A DNA stretch of 64,000 nucleotides from Mesonia profundi (GCF_031085155.1 NZ_JAVHUL010000008.1:36898-100897), one strand, 5' to 3'; shown: positions 1 through 9,232, counted from the first letter of the stretch. The notes: generated by a model not told the origin, from the letters alone. A program made the numbers and translations.

Positions 1-1
1 T

Positions 2-1042
2 TCAGAGCAATCGGCTCATCTAAAATCTTTGTTTAAAAAAGCTTATCTAGAGCATCATAACCTAACTGAAGCGACCCGTTATCTTGCCAATGAACTTTTT
101 GGAATTTATGGTTTAATTATCCTTGACGGAAATGATGCTGCGCTAAAAAAAGAACTTTCTCCCTATGTAAAAAATGAACTCTTGCATCAAATTTCTTCAG
201 AAGAAGTAGGGGAGACTTCAAAAAAAATAAACGAGTTAGGGTATAAGATTCAAGTGAATCCGCGTGAAATCAACTTATTTTACCTCAAAGAAAACCTTCG
301 CGAACGTATTATTAAAGAGGATGAATATTACATCGTTCACGAAACTAATATCCGCTTTACGGAAGAAGAAATCATAACCGAATTAGATAATTATCCCGAG
401 CGTTTTTCTCCTAATGTAATCATGAGGCCTTTGTATGAAGAGGTGGTTTTGCCTAATCTTTGTTATATTGGCGGCGGAGGCGAATTGGCATATTGGATGC
501 AGTTGAAATCTTATTTCCGTAAAGAAAAAGTAAGCTTTCCCATTTTATTATTAAGAAACTCGGCGCTTCTGATGTCTGAGAAGCAAATTCAGAAAACAAA
601 GAAACTAGGCTTGAGTTTTAAAGATTTATTCTTAAAGCAAGAGAATTTAATCAGCAAACGAACCAAAGAGATTTCAGCTATTGAAATTGATTTTTCAGCT
701 CAAAAAGAACAGCTTCAGCAACAATTTAAAGATATGTATGCGTTGGCTCAACAAACCGACAAGTCTTTTTATGGAGCAGTTGCTGCGCAAGAAAAAAAAC
801 AACTCAACGGTTTAGATCATTTAGAAAAACGTTTGTTGAAAGCACAGAAAAGAAAATTAAAAGATGAATTGCAGCGCGTGGTTCATATACAAGATGAAGT
901 TTTTCCGCATCAAAGTTTACAAGAACGAAGCATTAATTTTAGTGAATTTTATCAAACCTACGGGCAAGATTTAATTCCGAAGCTTAAAAAGGAATTAAAA
1001 CCTTTAGATTTGCAGTTTTCCATCATCAGCTTAACCGAATAG
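2..1042 (+). CDS. bshC: Bacillithiol biosynthesis cysteine-adding enzyme BshC (5' truncated by window)
   Basis: The window opens inside this gene: the frame is open from base 2 with no start codon, so only about the last 346 residues are present (the family is usually about 530). BshC is thought to add cysteine to glucosaminyl-malate in the last step of bacillithiol synthesis in the cytoplasm. Seen here are the glycine-rich block GGGGELAYW, followed by QLKSYF and LLLRNS, and a Lys/Glu/Gln-rich coiled-coil stretch encoded around 690-890, as in BshC C-termini. Nothing is broken apart from the window cut. The next gene starts 35 bp downstream, so cotranscription is possible but not shown. Confidence 0.92.
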   Translation, partial: SEQSAHLKSLFKKAYLEHHNLTEATRYLANELFGIYGLIILDGNDAALKKELSPYVKNELLHQISSEEVGETSKKINELGYKIQVNPREINLFYLKENLRERIIKEDEYYIVHETNIRFTEEEIITELDNYPERFSPNVIMRPLYEEVVLPNLCYIGGGGELAYWMQLKSYFRKEKVSFPILLLRNSALLMSEKQIQKTKKLGLSFKDLFLKQENLISKRTKEISAIEIDFSAQKEQLQQQFKDMYALAQQTDKSFYGAVAAQEKKQLNGLDHLEKRLLKAQKRKLKDELQRVVHIQDEVFPHQSLQERSINFSEFYQTYGQDLIPKLKKELKPLDLQFSIISLTE

Positions 1043-1077
1043 CAAATTCTCGTTTCGCAACAAAAAAATAGACCCTT

Positions 1078-2466
1078 ATGAAAAGTATGCACTCCATTGA
1101 TATCAGTACGGTAGAAATGACCTTAGATATCATGAAATATGCCATTAATCGAATTTCTAATACTTCCCCAGATTTGGGTTCTCCAAAAAAGGAAGAAGAT
1201 CTTTTGGCTATCGTGGGTGAAACCGTGACCAAAGATGGAATTGGCGGCGAGAAAGCGTTTCATATGTTTCGGGATGTCCTGGCAAAAGCAACAGTGCCCG
1301 TAGATCATCCTCGGCATTTAGCTTTTGTACCGGCAGCGCCTACCAAAGCAGCGGTATTGTTTGATTTGGTGACTTCTGCAGCGAGTATTCACGGTGCGTA
1401 CTGGATGACTGGTGGTGGCGGAATTTTTTGCGAAAACCAAGCCATGAAATGGCTGGTTTCTTTAACTGGTTTGCCCGAAGGAGCCTTTGGCGTATTTACC
1501 AGTGGGGGAACAGCAGCCAACTTATCGGCTATGATTGCAGCACGGGAAGCTTGGCGCGAAAAAGAGGAAGAAAACAAAGCCTTTAAAGCATTATTAATTA
1601 CTTCTAGCGGCGCGCATTCTTCCGTAAAGTCTATGGCAAATGTGATGGATGCGGATATTGTAATTGTAGATGACGATGATGAAGACCGTTTAACGGGAAA
1701 ATGGTTACAAAACACCATTGATAACTTAGGGGTAATTGATAGAAAGCGTTTGTTTGCTGTGGTCGCCACGGGAGGAACTACGAATGCAGGAATTATCGAC
1801 GAACTCGACTCGGTTGCCGATGTCTGCAAAAAAGAAAATCTTTGGTTTCACGTAGATGCCGCTTATGGAGGAGGCGCGTTGGCAGCTCCTTCGGTGAGGG
1901 ATTTATTTATAGGAATAGAACGTGCCGACAGCATTACTATAGATCCTCATAAATGGATGTTCTCACCCTATGATTGCGGTGCTGTGATTTATAAGGATAT
2001 AGAACTTGCCAAAAATGCACACTCCCAGAAAGGAGCTTATTTAGACATTTTTAAAGATGAAGGAGCGCAAGGTTTTAATCCCTCAGATTATCAAATTCAA
2101 TTAACACGACGCTTACGCGGATTGCCACTTTGGTTTTCTTTAGCGATGCACGGCACCCAAAAATACACCGAAGCCATAGAAAGAGGCTTGGAGCTTGCTC
2201 AAAATGCAGCTAAGCAAATAGAAGCAGCGCCACACTTAGAGTTGGTGCGAGAACCTAGTTTATCTTGTGTCTTGTTTAGAAGAAAAGGTTGGAGTCCCGA
2301 TGATTATAGAGATTGGACTTATGAAAATCACAAAGCAGGTTTAGCCTTAGTAACCCCTACGAAGTGGACTAAAAATGAACATTCAGAAACCATTTCTCGT
2401 TTTTGTTTTATCAATCCAGATACCGACGAAGAAGACATTAAAGAAATTTTAGCTTCTATGGAATAA
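1078..2466 (+). CDS. Group II pyridoxal-phosphate-dependent decarboxylase
   Basis: A 462-residue fold-type I PLP enzyme of the glutamate / aromatic-L-amino-acid decarboxylase group. The PLP-binding lysine is K292 in DPHKWM, preceded by the HVDAAYGG block that holds the cofactor-binding Asp, and TSGGTAAN forms the phosphate-binding turn. Family members remove the alpha-carboxyl of an amino acid in the cytoplasm. Substrate cannot be assigned: glutamate, aspartate, tyrosine, tryptophan or diaminobutyrate are all possible for this group. The ATG at 1078 has a second ATG three codons later that could also serve. It sits 35 bp after bshC and 72 bp before guaA, which has its own promoter. Confidence 0.88.
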   Translation: MKSMHSIDISTVEMTLDIMKYAINRISNTSPDLGSPKKEEDLLAIVGETVTKDGIGGEKAFHMFRDVLAKATVPVDHPRHLAFVPAAPTKAAVLFDLVTSAASIHGAYWMTGGGGIFCENQAMKWLVSLTGLPEGAFGVFTSGGTAANLSAMIAAREAWREKEEENKAFKALLITSSGAHSSVKSMANVMDADIVIVDDDDEDRLTGKWLQNTIDNLGVIDRKRLFAVVATGGTTNAGIIDELDSVADVCKKENLWFHVDAAYGGGALAAPSVRDLFIGIERADSITIDPHKWMFSPYDCGAVIYKDIELAKNAHSQKGAYLDIFKDEGAQGFNPSDYQIQLTRRLRGLPLWFSLAMHGTQKYTEAIERGLELAQNAAKQIEAAPHLELVREPSLSCVLFRRKGWSPDDYRDWTYENHKAGLALVTPTKWTKNEHSETISRFCFINPDTDEEDIKEILASME

Positions 2467-2491
2467 CGAAGAATTATTTTCTTCCGTTTTT
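2465..2491 (+). terminator. Weak candidate intrinsic terminator after the PLP decarboxylase
   Basis: Right after the stop codon, an AACGAAGAA arm pairs with a TTCTTCCGTT arm (one bulged base, loop of about 5 nt) and is followed by a short T run. The stem is A/T-rich and the U tract short, so it may be only a partial terminator. Confidence 0.3.
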
Positions 2492-2527
2492 CTAAATGAA
2501 AAGCAGCATAATTTTAACTCAAATTAT

Positions 2528-2535
2528 TACTTTTG
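2528..2535 (+). promoter_or_regulatory. Bacteroidota -7 promoter element TAnnTTTG upstream of guaA
   Basis: TACTTTTG lies only 3 bases before the guaA ATG at 2539. The Bacteroidota -7 box normally sits a few bases before the transcription start, so the mRNA would be nearly leaderless. No convincing -33 TTTG element is seen. Confidence 0.5.
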
Positions 2536-2538
2536 CCT

Positions 2539-4068
2539 ATGCAAAACAACGTACTTATTTTAGATTTCGGGTCGCAGTATACTCAACTTATAGCAAGAAG
2601 AGTTAGAGAGTTAAATATCTACTGCGAAATACATCCCTTCAACAAGATTCCAGAAAACGTAGAAACGTTTAAAGCGGTCATTCTTTCGGGAAGTCCTTTT
2701 TCGGTTCGTAATGAAGATGCTCCGCATCCAGATCTATCCAAGATTAGAGGAAAAGTGCCTCTGCTTGCGGTATGTTATGGGGCGCAATATTTAGCTCACT
2801 TTCATGGAGGAAAAGTAGAGCCTTCAGAAACTAGGGAATATGGAAGAGCCAACTTGTCTATTATTAAAGATAAGGAGCGTCTTTTTGAAGCGATTACTGA
2901 AAATTCTCAAGTTTGGATGTCTCATAGTGATACCATAAAGGAATTGCCAGAAAATGGCGTTCGTTTAGCAAGTACGCAAGATGTGTTAAATGCAGCGTAC
3001 CGAATTGAAGGAGAAGAAACTTTTGCGATTCAGTTTCATCCAGAAGTATATCATTCTACCGATGGGAAACAATTACTAGAAAATTTCTTGGTAAAAATTG
3101 CTAAAGTAAAGCAGGAGTGGACACCAGGAGCTTTTGTAGATAATACTGTTGCAGAGCTGAAAGAAAAAATAGGAGACGATAAAGTAGTATTAGGATTAAG
3201 TGGCGGAGTAGATTCTACCGTTGCCGCAGTATTGCTTCATAAAGCGATAGGCAAAAACCTATACTGTATTTTTGTGAATAACGGTTTGCTGCGTAAGAAT
3301 GAGTTTGATAGCGTTTTGGACCAATATAAAGATATGGGTCTTAACGTAAAAGGAGTAGATTCTTCGGCACGTTTCTTGGATGCGCTTGCAGGGAAGAGCG
3401 ATCCAGAAGAAAAACGAAAAACTATAGGTCGCGTATTTATCGAAGTGTTTGATGATGAAGCTCACTTATTAGACGATGTGAAATTTTTAGCGCAAGGAAC
3501 CATTTATCCAGATGTGATTGAATCTATTTCCGTTAACGGACCTTCCGCAACCATAAAATCACATCATAATGTAGGCGGTTTACCCGATTTCATGAAATTA
3601 AAAGTGGTGGAACCTTTACGTATGTTGTTTAAAGATGAAGTACGAAGAGTTGGAGCCGAAATGGGAATAGATCCTGAACTTTTAGGAAGACATCCTTTTC
3701 CAGGTCCGGGGTTAGCCATTCGTATTTTGGGAGATATTACGCCAGAGAAAGTAAGAGTATTGCAAGAAGTAGATCATATTTTTATTCAAGGATTAAAAGA
3801 CTGGATGTTATACGATAAAGTATGGCAAGCGGGAGCAATTTTACTTCCTATAAATTCGGTTGGTGTAATGGGAGATGAAAGAACCTATGAAAAGGTAGTA
3901 GCATTGAGAGCGGTAGAATCTACTGATGGAATGACGGCAGATTGGGTGAATTTACCTTATGATTTCCTACAAAAAATATCAAACACTATAATAAATAGAG
4001 TTAAAGGCGTTAATAGAGTAGTGTATGATATAAGCTCTAAGCCACCAGCAACCATTGAGTGGGAATAA
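2539..4068 (+). CDS. guaA: GMP synthase (glutamine-hydrolysing)
   Basis: Cytoplasmic GuaA converts XMP to GMP with ATP and glutamine. Two domains are clear. The N-terminal class I amidotransferase has nucleophile C79 (AVCYGAQ) and the partners H167 and E169 (FHPEV). The ATP-pyrophosphatase has its P-loop SGGVDS starting at S221, and the C-terminal dimerisation domain ends in KPPATIEWE. At 509 residues the length is typical. An in-frame TTG six bases upstream overlaps the promoter element, so the ATG at 2539 is preferred. The LysM gene follows after 16 bp and the OsmC gene after 2 bp more, suggesting a three-gene unit. Confidence 0.97.
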   Translation: MQNNVLILDFGSQYTQLIARRVRELNIYCEIHPFNKIPENVETFKAVILSGSPFSVRNEDAPHPDLSKIRGKVPLLAVCYGAQYLAHFHGGKVEPSETREYGRANLSIIKDKERLFEAITENSQVWMSHSDTIKELPENGVRLASTQDVLNAAYRIEGEETFAIQFHPEVYHSTDGKQLLENFLVKIAKVKQEWTPGAFVDNTVAELKEKIGDDKVVLGLSGGVDSTVAAVLLHKAIGKNLYCIFVNNGLLRKNEFDSVLDQYKDMGLNVKGVDSSARFLDALAGKSDPEEKRKTIGRVFIEVFDDEAHLLDDVKFLAQGTIYPDVIESISVNGPSATIKSHHNVGGLPDFMKLKVVEPLRMLFKDEVRRVGAEMGIDPELLGRHPFPGPGLAIRILGDITPEKVRVLQEVDHIFIQGLKDWMLYDKVWQAGAILLPINSVGVMGDERTYEKVVALRAVESTDGMTADWVNLPYDFLQKISNTIINRVKGVNRVVYDISSKPPATIEWE

Positions 4069-4084
4069 ATATAAAAACGAGTAG

Positions 4085-6001
4085 ATGAAAAAATTAGTTC
4101 AAGTTTTATTGGTATGTGTAGGAATTTTCCAATGGGGATATGCACAAGGATATAAAACACATAAAGTACAAAAAGGAGAAACTGTAGAAAGTATTGCTCA
4201 AACGTATAAGATTTCTGAAGCCTCTATTTACAGACTCAATCCAGATGCTAAAGGCAAACGATTGTCTTCTTCTGCCGTTTTAGTAATTCCAACCGAAGAG
4301 GTAGTTCCTACTTCAGAAGAAGGGAGTTCAGTTACCTTTAAGCAATATCGTGTAAAAAGCAAAGAAACGCTTTATAGTCTGGCTAAAACCAATGACATCT
4401 CGATAGAAGAAATCAAAAAATACAATCCCTATTTAAAAAATGAAGAATTGGGAGAAGACGACTTGATTAAAATTCCTATTTTTAGAGAAAAGAAAAAAGT
4501 AATTGATTTTAATGAGTCTTTAAGTGAGTCTTCTTTTAGCAATGTGATTCATATTGTTTTACCCAAAGAAACCAAGTATGGGATCTCAAAAAAATATGGA
4601 TTAAGTGTGGAGCAATTGGATGAATTGAATCCTGGAGTTTTGCAATTAAAAGCAGGACAGTTGCTTAAGATTGTCAATAAAAATAAAAAAGCAGTAGAGA
4701 GTCAACCAGACGCTAATTTGGATGCTCGTTTTCAGATGTATAAAGTACAACCCAAGGAAACTTTCTATAGTCTTACCAGACGTTTCCAGGTATCTAAAGA
4801 TTCTTTAGTAGCTTGGAATCCTCAATTAGAAAAAGAAGGCTTACAAGCAGGAATGAGTATTAAAATTCCTAAAAAAGCTAAAGAACTAACGCCGTCTAAC
4901 AATGCTGAAAAAATAGATTTTGAGCAAATGATCACTAATCATAACCGAAAGAAAATTGCGGTTATGCTTCCACTTAGTTTGCAGAAATTTGGAGAAAGTA
5001 CGGATAAGGAGGAACAACTTAAAAGTGATAAAGTACTAAGAATTGCATTAGATTTTTATAGCGGAGTTCAAGAAGCGATCGATAAAGCAGAAGAGCTAGG
5101 TGTTTATGTAGACGCTAAAATTTACGATACACAACGAAGTAAATCTAAAGTGAGTGAGATCATCTCTAAAAATGATTTTTCTGATACTCAGGTTGTGATT
5201 GGACCATTATTAACTTCTAATATAGAAGAGGCTTCTCGCTTATTAAATAAGAAAAATGTACCGATTTTGTCTCCCTTAACTAGCGGAGATCTTAAAGGGT
5301 ATGGTAATCTTATTCAAACTCGCCCTTCTGACCTGATGATGGAGCAAGTTTTAATTACTTATTTGGATAGCTTAAAGCAAGGGAAGAACATCTTGATCTT
5401 AGCAGATAAAAAACATCAATTTATTAAAGATAAATTGACTTATACCATTCCCGAAACTAGAGTAATCACGCAGCGAAGAGCAGATTATTTACAACAGTCA
5501 GACTTAACGAATTTATTAGATAAGAATAGAGAGAATTGGGTTGTGATTGAAGCAGATGATGTGGCTTTGGTAACCAATAGCTCTTCTTATTTAAATGCAC
5601 TTTCTAAGCGGTATGATATTAGAGTGTTTACTTCCAATAAAAACGATACGTTTGAAAATGAAGTGCCAAATCAATATTTAACCAATTTAAAGTTTACATA
5701 TACTTCCATTTCTAAAGAGTATCAAAAGGAGCCCTTAAGTGAATTTGTAGAGACTTATAAAGAAAATTATGGAGTGATTCCCAATAAATATGCGGTTAGA
5801 GGTTATGATACAACTTTAGATGTCATCTTAAGACTGGCTGCAGCCGATGATTTTTATGAATCTTTAAGCATTGAGGGAACTTCAGAATATATTGAGAATA
5901 AATTTAGCTATCATAAAAAAATGATTGGTGGGTTTTATAACGATGCTGTTTATCTAATGCAATACCAAGAAAATCTTGAACTTAAAGTTTTAAACGATTA
6001 A
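4085..6001 (+). CDS. Exported protein with four LysM domains and a periplasmic-binding-type domain
   Basis: A 638-residue protein with an N-terminal signal peptide (about residues 1-21, ending YAQ). Four LysM repeats follow at about 23-70, 87-135, 153-199 and 219-266, each with the K(G)ET..SI/SL..Y/F pattern, and would bind peptidoglycan glycan. From about residue 290 to the end the sequence reads as a type 1 periplasmic-binding fold (IAVMLPLS, VVIGPLL, PILSPLTS), similar to branched-chain amino acid receptors. It probably acts at the cell wall in the periplasm. The ligand, if any, is unknown. The downstream OsmC gene starts 2 bp after the stop, so the two are almost certainly cotranscribed with guaA. 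Confidence 0.85.
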   Translation: MKKLVQVLLVCVGIFQWGYAQGYKTHKVQKGETVESIAQTYKISEASIYRLNPDAKGKRLSSSAVLVIPTEEVVPTSEEGSSVTFKQYRVKSKETLYSLAKTNDISIEEIKKYNPYLKNEELGEDDLIKIPIFREKKKVIDFNESLSESSFSNVIHIVLPKETKYGISKKYGLSVEQLDELNPGVLQLKAGQLLKIVNKNKKAVESQPDANLDARFQMYKVQPKETFYSLTRRFQVSKDSLVAWNPQLEKEGLQAGMSIKIPKKAKELTPSNNAEKIDFEQMITNHNRKKIAVMLPLSLQKFGESTDKEEQLKSDKVLRIALDFYSGVQEAIDKAEELGVYVDAKIYDTQRSKSKVSEIISKNDFSDTQVVIGPLLTSNIEEASRLLNKKNVPILSPLTSGDLKGYGNLIQTRPSDLMMEQVLITYLDSLKQGKNILILADKKHQFIKDKLTYTIPETRVITQRRADYLQQSDLTNLLDKNRENWVVIEADDVALVTNSSSYLNALSKRYDIRVFTSNKNDTFENEVPNQYLTNLKFTYTSISKEYQKEPLSEFVETYKENYGVIPNKYAVRGYDTTLDVILRLAAADDFYESLSIEGTSEYIENKFSYHKKMIGGFYNDAVYLMQYQENLELKVLND

Positions 6002-6003
6002 AT

Positions 6004-6411
6004 ATGATCACTTCTAACATAGTTTACCAAGGAAATCTAAGAGTTAAAAACACACACCTTAAAAGTGGAAATACCTTTTTAACCGATGCTCCAACCGATA
6101 ATAAAGGAAAAGGAGAAGCGTTCTCTCCAACCGATACGGTGGCTACCGCTTTAGCAAGTTGTATGATGACTATCATGGGGATTTTAGCCGAAAGAGAAGA
6201 AATCAATTTAGTAAATACAGAAGCAAATATCACCAAAACCATGGCTTCTGATCCACGCCGAATTTCTAAAATTGAAGTGCAGTTTACTTTTCCTGAAAAT
6301 TATGAAGACAAGACTAAAAAGAAACTTGAAAAAGCAGCTTTAACTTGCCCTGTATTACAGAGTCTTCATCCAGATATCGAAAAAGATATTCAGTTTATAT
6401 ATCCTTCTTAA
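6004..6411 (+). CDS. OsmC/Ohr-family protein
   Basis: A 135-residue cytoplasmic protein of the OsmC family, thiol-dependent peroxidases that reduce organic hydroperoxides. The two conserved cysteines are present at C53 (LASCMM) and C115 (LTCPV), and FSPTDTVATAL is the typical block before the first. It looks closer to the general OsmC subgroup than to Ohr, but the substrate cannot be set from sequence. The gene starts 2 bp after the LysM gene and ends where a repeat begins, with no hairpin terminator between. Confidence 0.88.
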   Translation: MITSNIVYQGNLRVKNTHLKSGNTFLTDAPTDNKGKGEAFSPTDTVATALASCMMTIMGILAEREEINLVNTEANITKTMASDPRRISKIEVQFTFPENYEDKTKKKLEKAALTCPVLQSLHPDIEKDIQFIYPS

Positions 6412-6511
6412 GTTGTCATTTCGAAGAATGAGAAATCTCATTCTTTTTAGTTCTATGTAAAAGATTCCTCGGTAGTTCCTGCCCTAACGTTCGGGCGAGC
6501 CTCTTTCGGAA
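6412..6511. repeat. 100-bp intergenic repeat, copy 1
   Basis: This copy begins GTTGTCATTTCGAAGAA and ends GAGCCTCTTTCGGAA. It aligns end to end, without gaps, with the copy at 6561-6660 and has scattered substitutions. It starts one base after the OsmC stop codon. The 49-bp spacer carries a fragment that repeats the TTGTCATTT start. No ORF is supported here. Confidence 0.85.
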
Positions 6512-6560
6512 TGTCAATCACTTGTCATTTTGGGCTCGTTTCAGCATCTTTTTTATTCGT

Positions 6561-6660
6561 GTTGTCATTTCGAAGAAGGAGAAATCTCATACTTTTTAGT
6601 TCAATCCAAAATATTCCCCGGTCTTTCCCAGCCTTACGTTAGGGCGAGCCTCTTTCGGAA
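6561..6660. repeat. 100-bp intergenic repeat, copy 2
   Basis: Direct copy of 6412-6511 with the same ends and the same length. It includes a GCCTTACGTTAGGGC stretch in which the two arms can pair; copy 1 has the equivalent GCCCTAACGTTCGGGC. It ends 12 bp before the 3' end of the flavoprotein gene on the minus strand. Confidence 0.85.
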
Positions 6661-6672
6661 AAACACTAAAGT

Positions 6673-7620
6673 CTAAAAAACAAACTTCTCTTTCTGCACT
6701 ACTTCGTGAAACTCGGTGATAATCTCTTCAACAATTTTAGCAGCAGGTTTGATCTCGTTAATCAAGCCACTTATCTGACCTATTTCTAGTTCTCCTTCTT
6801 CCAAATCGCCTTCAAACATTCCCTTTTTAGCTCGGGCTCTTCCTAAAAGACCTATTAAATCTTCTTTGCTAGGTTGCTTGGTGTAAAGTTCCATCACATC
6901 GTGGAAAAATTTATTTTTTAATAAACGTACAGGTGCTAATTCTTTTAAGGTAAGTTGGGTTTCCCCTTCCTGTGCTTTTACCACCATCTCTTTAAAATTT
7001 TGATGCGAAGAAGCTTCAGGGGAAGCGACAAACCTGCTTCCAATTTGTACGGCATCTGCGCCCAAAATCATGGCGGCAAGCATTCCTCTTCCGGTAGCAA
7101 TTCCTCCCGCTGCAATCAACGGGATACTTAATTTTTCTTTAACCATTGGGATCAAGGTAAACGTAGTTGTTTCTTCTCGACCATTATGTCCGCCGGCTTC
7201 AAAACCTTCCGCTACGACGGCATCCACTCCGGCAGCTTCCGCTTTAAGCGCAAATTTTACGCTACTTACCACGTGTACTACTTTTATTCCTTTTTCTTTT
7301 AAAGTGGAAGTCCAAGTCTTAGGATTCCCTGCCGAAGTAAAAACAATTTCTACGCCTTCTTCTATGATAATTTTCATAATCTCTTCCAGATTAGGGTAGA
7401 GCATAGGTACGTTGACTGCAAAAGGTTTACTGGTGGCTTTTTTACATTTAATGATGTGTTCCCTTAAAATTTCGGGATACATAGATCCCGCTCCTAGAAT
7501 CCCTAAACCTCCGGCGTTGCTTACCGCACTGGCAAGTTTCCAACCGCTGGCCCAGATCATTCCGGCTTGTATTAAAGGGTATTTAATATTAAAAAGTGAT
7601 GTAATTTTATTGGTATGCAT
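6673..7620 (-). CDS. Nitronate monooxygenase / FabK-like flavoprotein
   Basis: A 315-residue TIM-barrel FMN protein of the 2-nitropropane dioxygenase family. It has an N-terminal YPLIQAGM block, the signature AEGFEAGGHNG (H145) and the phosphate-binding AAGGIATGRG followed by GADAVQIGSRF. Family members oxidise alkyl nitronates or, in the FabK branch, reduce enoyl-ACP, and sequence alone does not decide between them. Its start codon overlaps the stop of the upstream subtilase gene by one base (TAATG), so the two are translationally linked although their roles look unrelated. Confidence 0.85.
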   Translation of the reverse strand: MHTNKITSLFNIKYPLIQAGMIWASGWKLASAVSNAGGLGILGAGSMYPEILREHIIKCKKATSKPFAVNVPMLYPNLEEIMKIIIEEGVEIVFTSAGNPKTWTSTLKEKGIKVVHVVSSVKFALKAEAAGVDAVVAEGFEAGGHNGREETTTFTLIPMVKEKLSIPLIAAGGIATGRGMLAAMILGADAVQIGSRFVASPEASSHQNFKEMVVKAQEGETQLTLKELAPVRLLKNKFFHDVMELYTKQPSKEDLIGLLGRARAKKGMFEGDLEEGELEIGQISGLINEIKPAAKIVEEIITEFHEVVQKEKFVF

Positions 7621-9221
7621 TATTCTTTTATGATTTTTAGCGTTTGTTCCTGACTTCCTTTTGTAATGTGTAAAAGGTACATTCCTTTGGCAAAAGGCGT
7701 CATATCAATATGCTTGGTGTTCTTGCTTTCTAAGACTTTCTCGCCTAACAAATTATACATTCTTAGCGTATTCGCTTCCGCGGAAGCGTAACTTAAATAA
7801 AGATTGTTTGTAGTAGGGTTGGGGTAAGCTATCGTAGTATTTTTTTGATGCTCGTCTATGGAAAGCACCTCTTGCAAAGCGACCGAAAAATTGGGAATCC
7901 CATAACCTATTTCGGTGTTAGGATTGTTGTAGCGTGAGGCAGATTCCCGTACAATCTGCATAATTTCTAGATTGGTTTTTTGGGGATTGGCCTGCCATAA
8001 ACTGGCAATTGCGCCGGTCATAATGGGGGCGGCAAAAGAAGTTCCGTTAGAGAAAGTCACGCTGCCATCGGGATCAATTATTGCAGCTCCAGCCCCTTGT
8101 GCTGCCACATCTGGCTTTACACGTCCGTCTGCTGAAGGCCCAACAGAGCTAAACGAAGCATAATCTCCGTTTTGATCTACGGCGCCAATGCTGAGAACAT
8201 TTCCGTCTGCAGGCGCGTTAATAATAGGAAAACTTGCATCTTGACCGGTATTTCCTGCGGCGTTAACCACTAAAATTCCTTTTTCTACGGCAATATTTGC
8301 TCCTTTGGTGATGAACGTGGTGTTGCCATCCATATTTTGAGGCGTATAATTATAGTCGGGATTATCAAAAGTATAATACCCCAGCGAAGAGTTGATGAGA
8401 TCTACGCCCAAACTATCGGCTCTTTCGGCGGCTTCTACCCAATAGGTTTCTTCTAAAGGAGTTTCAGCATAGGCATCTTCGGTTCTAAACAAATAAAAAG
8501 AAGCCTCAGGAGAAGTTCCCACAAATTGATTGTTGAGAAAACCGACCATATCAGAAAGTACTTTTGCTCCGTGATTGTGTGAATTAGGATCGGCAAAATT
8601 AGTAGACCTTGCGACAAAATCATAGCCTCCCAGCAAACGATTGTCTTGGTTTAAATCTGCAAAGCCAGGATTGCTAAGCACATTAGGAAAACCAGAATCT
8701 AAAACCGCGACGAGCATTCCGCTACCGGTGAAATCATTTTGATGCAGGTTTTCTACTTGCATCATAGTGATTTGATTGCTGCTAGCACCATAGCTGTAAT
8801 TGGCATTCACCTCAAATTTTTGATTGAATATGGCTTCATCCTGATTTTGATTGGATTTAGCGTTAAGCATATCATTTGCAAAGACAATATCTTGTACAAA
8901 GCTTAAATTAGTAAGGTTATTAATTTGCTGAATACTTCCTAAAACATGTACGCAATTGAACCATTTAGACTTTGCTTTTACCGTAATCCCTGTTTGGTTT
9001 TTAATGCTGCTGATGTAGGTTTCATTTACAGGTACATCTCTAGCATCAATAGTGGTTTGGTGAAGATTTTTTCTGGCAATGGCTCGCGGACTGAGAATAG
9101 TACTGGGATTATTAATCGCTGTTTGCACATTGGGTTTGTCTGTAAAATAAACCCACGCGTGTTCTTGTGCTTGACTCCAAAAACTAATCAGCATTAAAGC
9201 TCCTAGAATACAATTTTTCAT
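7620..9221 (-). CDS. Secreted subtilisin-like serine protease with T9SS type A sorting domain
   Basis: A 533-residue S8 peptidase with a signal peptide (about 1-18). The catalytic triad is D175 (VLDSG), H217 (HNHGAK) and S395 (NGTSFAAP), with the oxyanion Asn N324 in AAGN. Residues 20-130 look like a propeptide. The last 80 or so residues (YPNPTTNNLYL ... KGMYLLHI ... LKIIKE) are a type A C-terminal domain, so the enzyme should cross the outer membrane by T9SS and be surface-bound or released. The palindrome at 7773-7788 lies inside the sorting-domain coding region and encodes ASAEA. It is followed by the flavoprotein gene with a 1-base overlap. Confidence 0.93.
   Translation of the reverse strand: MKNCILGALMLISFWSQAQEHAWVYFTDKPNVQTAINNPSTILSPRAIARKNLHQTTIDARDVPVNETYISSIKNQTGITVKAKSKWFNCVHVLGSIQQINNLTNLSFVQDIVFANDMLNAKSNQNQDEAIFNQKFEVNANYSYGASSNQITMMQVENLHQNDFTGSGMLVAVLDSGFPNVLSNPGFADLNQDNRLLGGYDFVARSTNFADPNSHNHGAKVLSDMVGFLNNQFVGTSPEASFYLFRTEDAYAETPLEETYWVEAAERADSLGVDLINSSLGYYTFDNPDYNYTPQNMDGNTTFITKGANIAVEKGILVVNAAGNTGQDASFPIINAPADGNVLSIGAVDQNGDYASFSSVGPSADGRVKPDVAAQGAGAAIIDPDGSVTFSNGTSFAAPIMTGAIASLWQANPQKTNLEIMQIVRESASRYNNPNTEIGYGIPNFSVALQEVLSIDEHQKNTTIAYPNPTTNNLYLSYASAEANTLRMYNLLGEKVLESKNTKHIDMTPFAKGMYLLHITKGSQEQTLKIIKE
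7773..7788. repeat. Perfect 16-bp palindrome CGCTTCCGCGGAAGCG inside a CDS
   Basis: The element is perfectly self-complementary and much more GC-rich than its surroundings. It lies in frame in the subtilase gene. The 14-bp core recurs at 48238-48251, with degenerate relatives at 18911-18923 and 51893-51906. Confidence 0.8.
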
Positions 9222-9232
9222 TTTCTTTAAAG

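Noticed and set aside
6412..6660. CRISPR array
   Set aside because: Only two 100-bp units with one 49-bp spacer that itself resembles the repeat; no cas genes.
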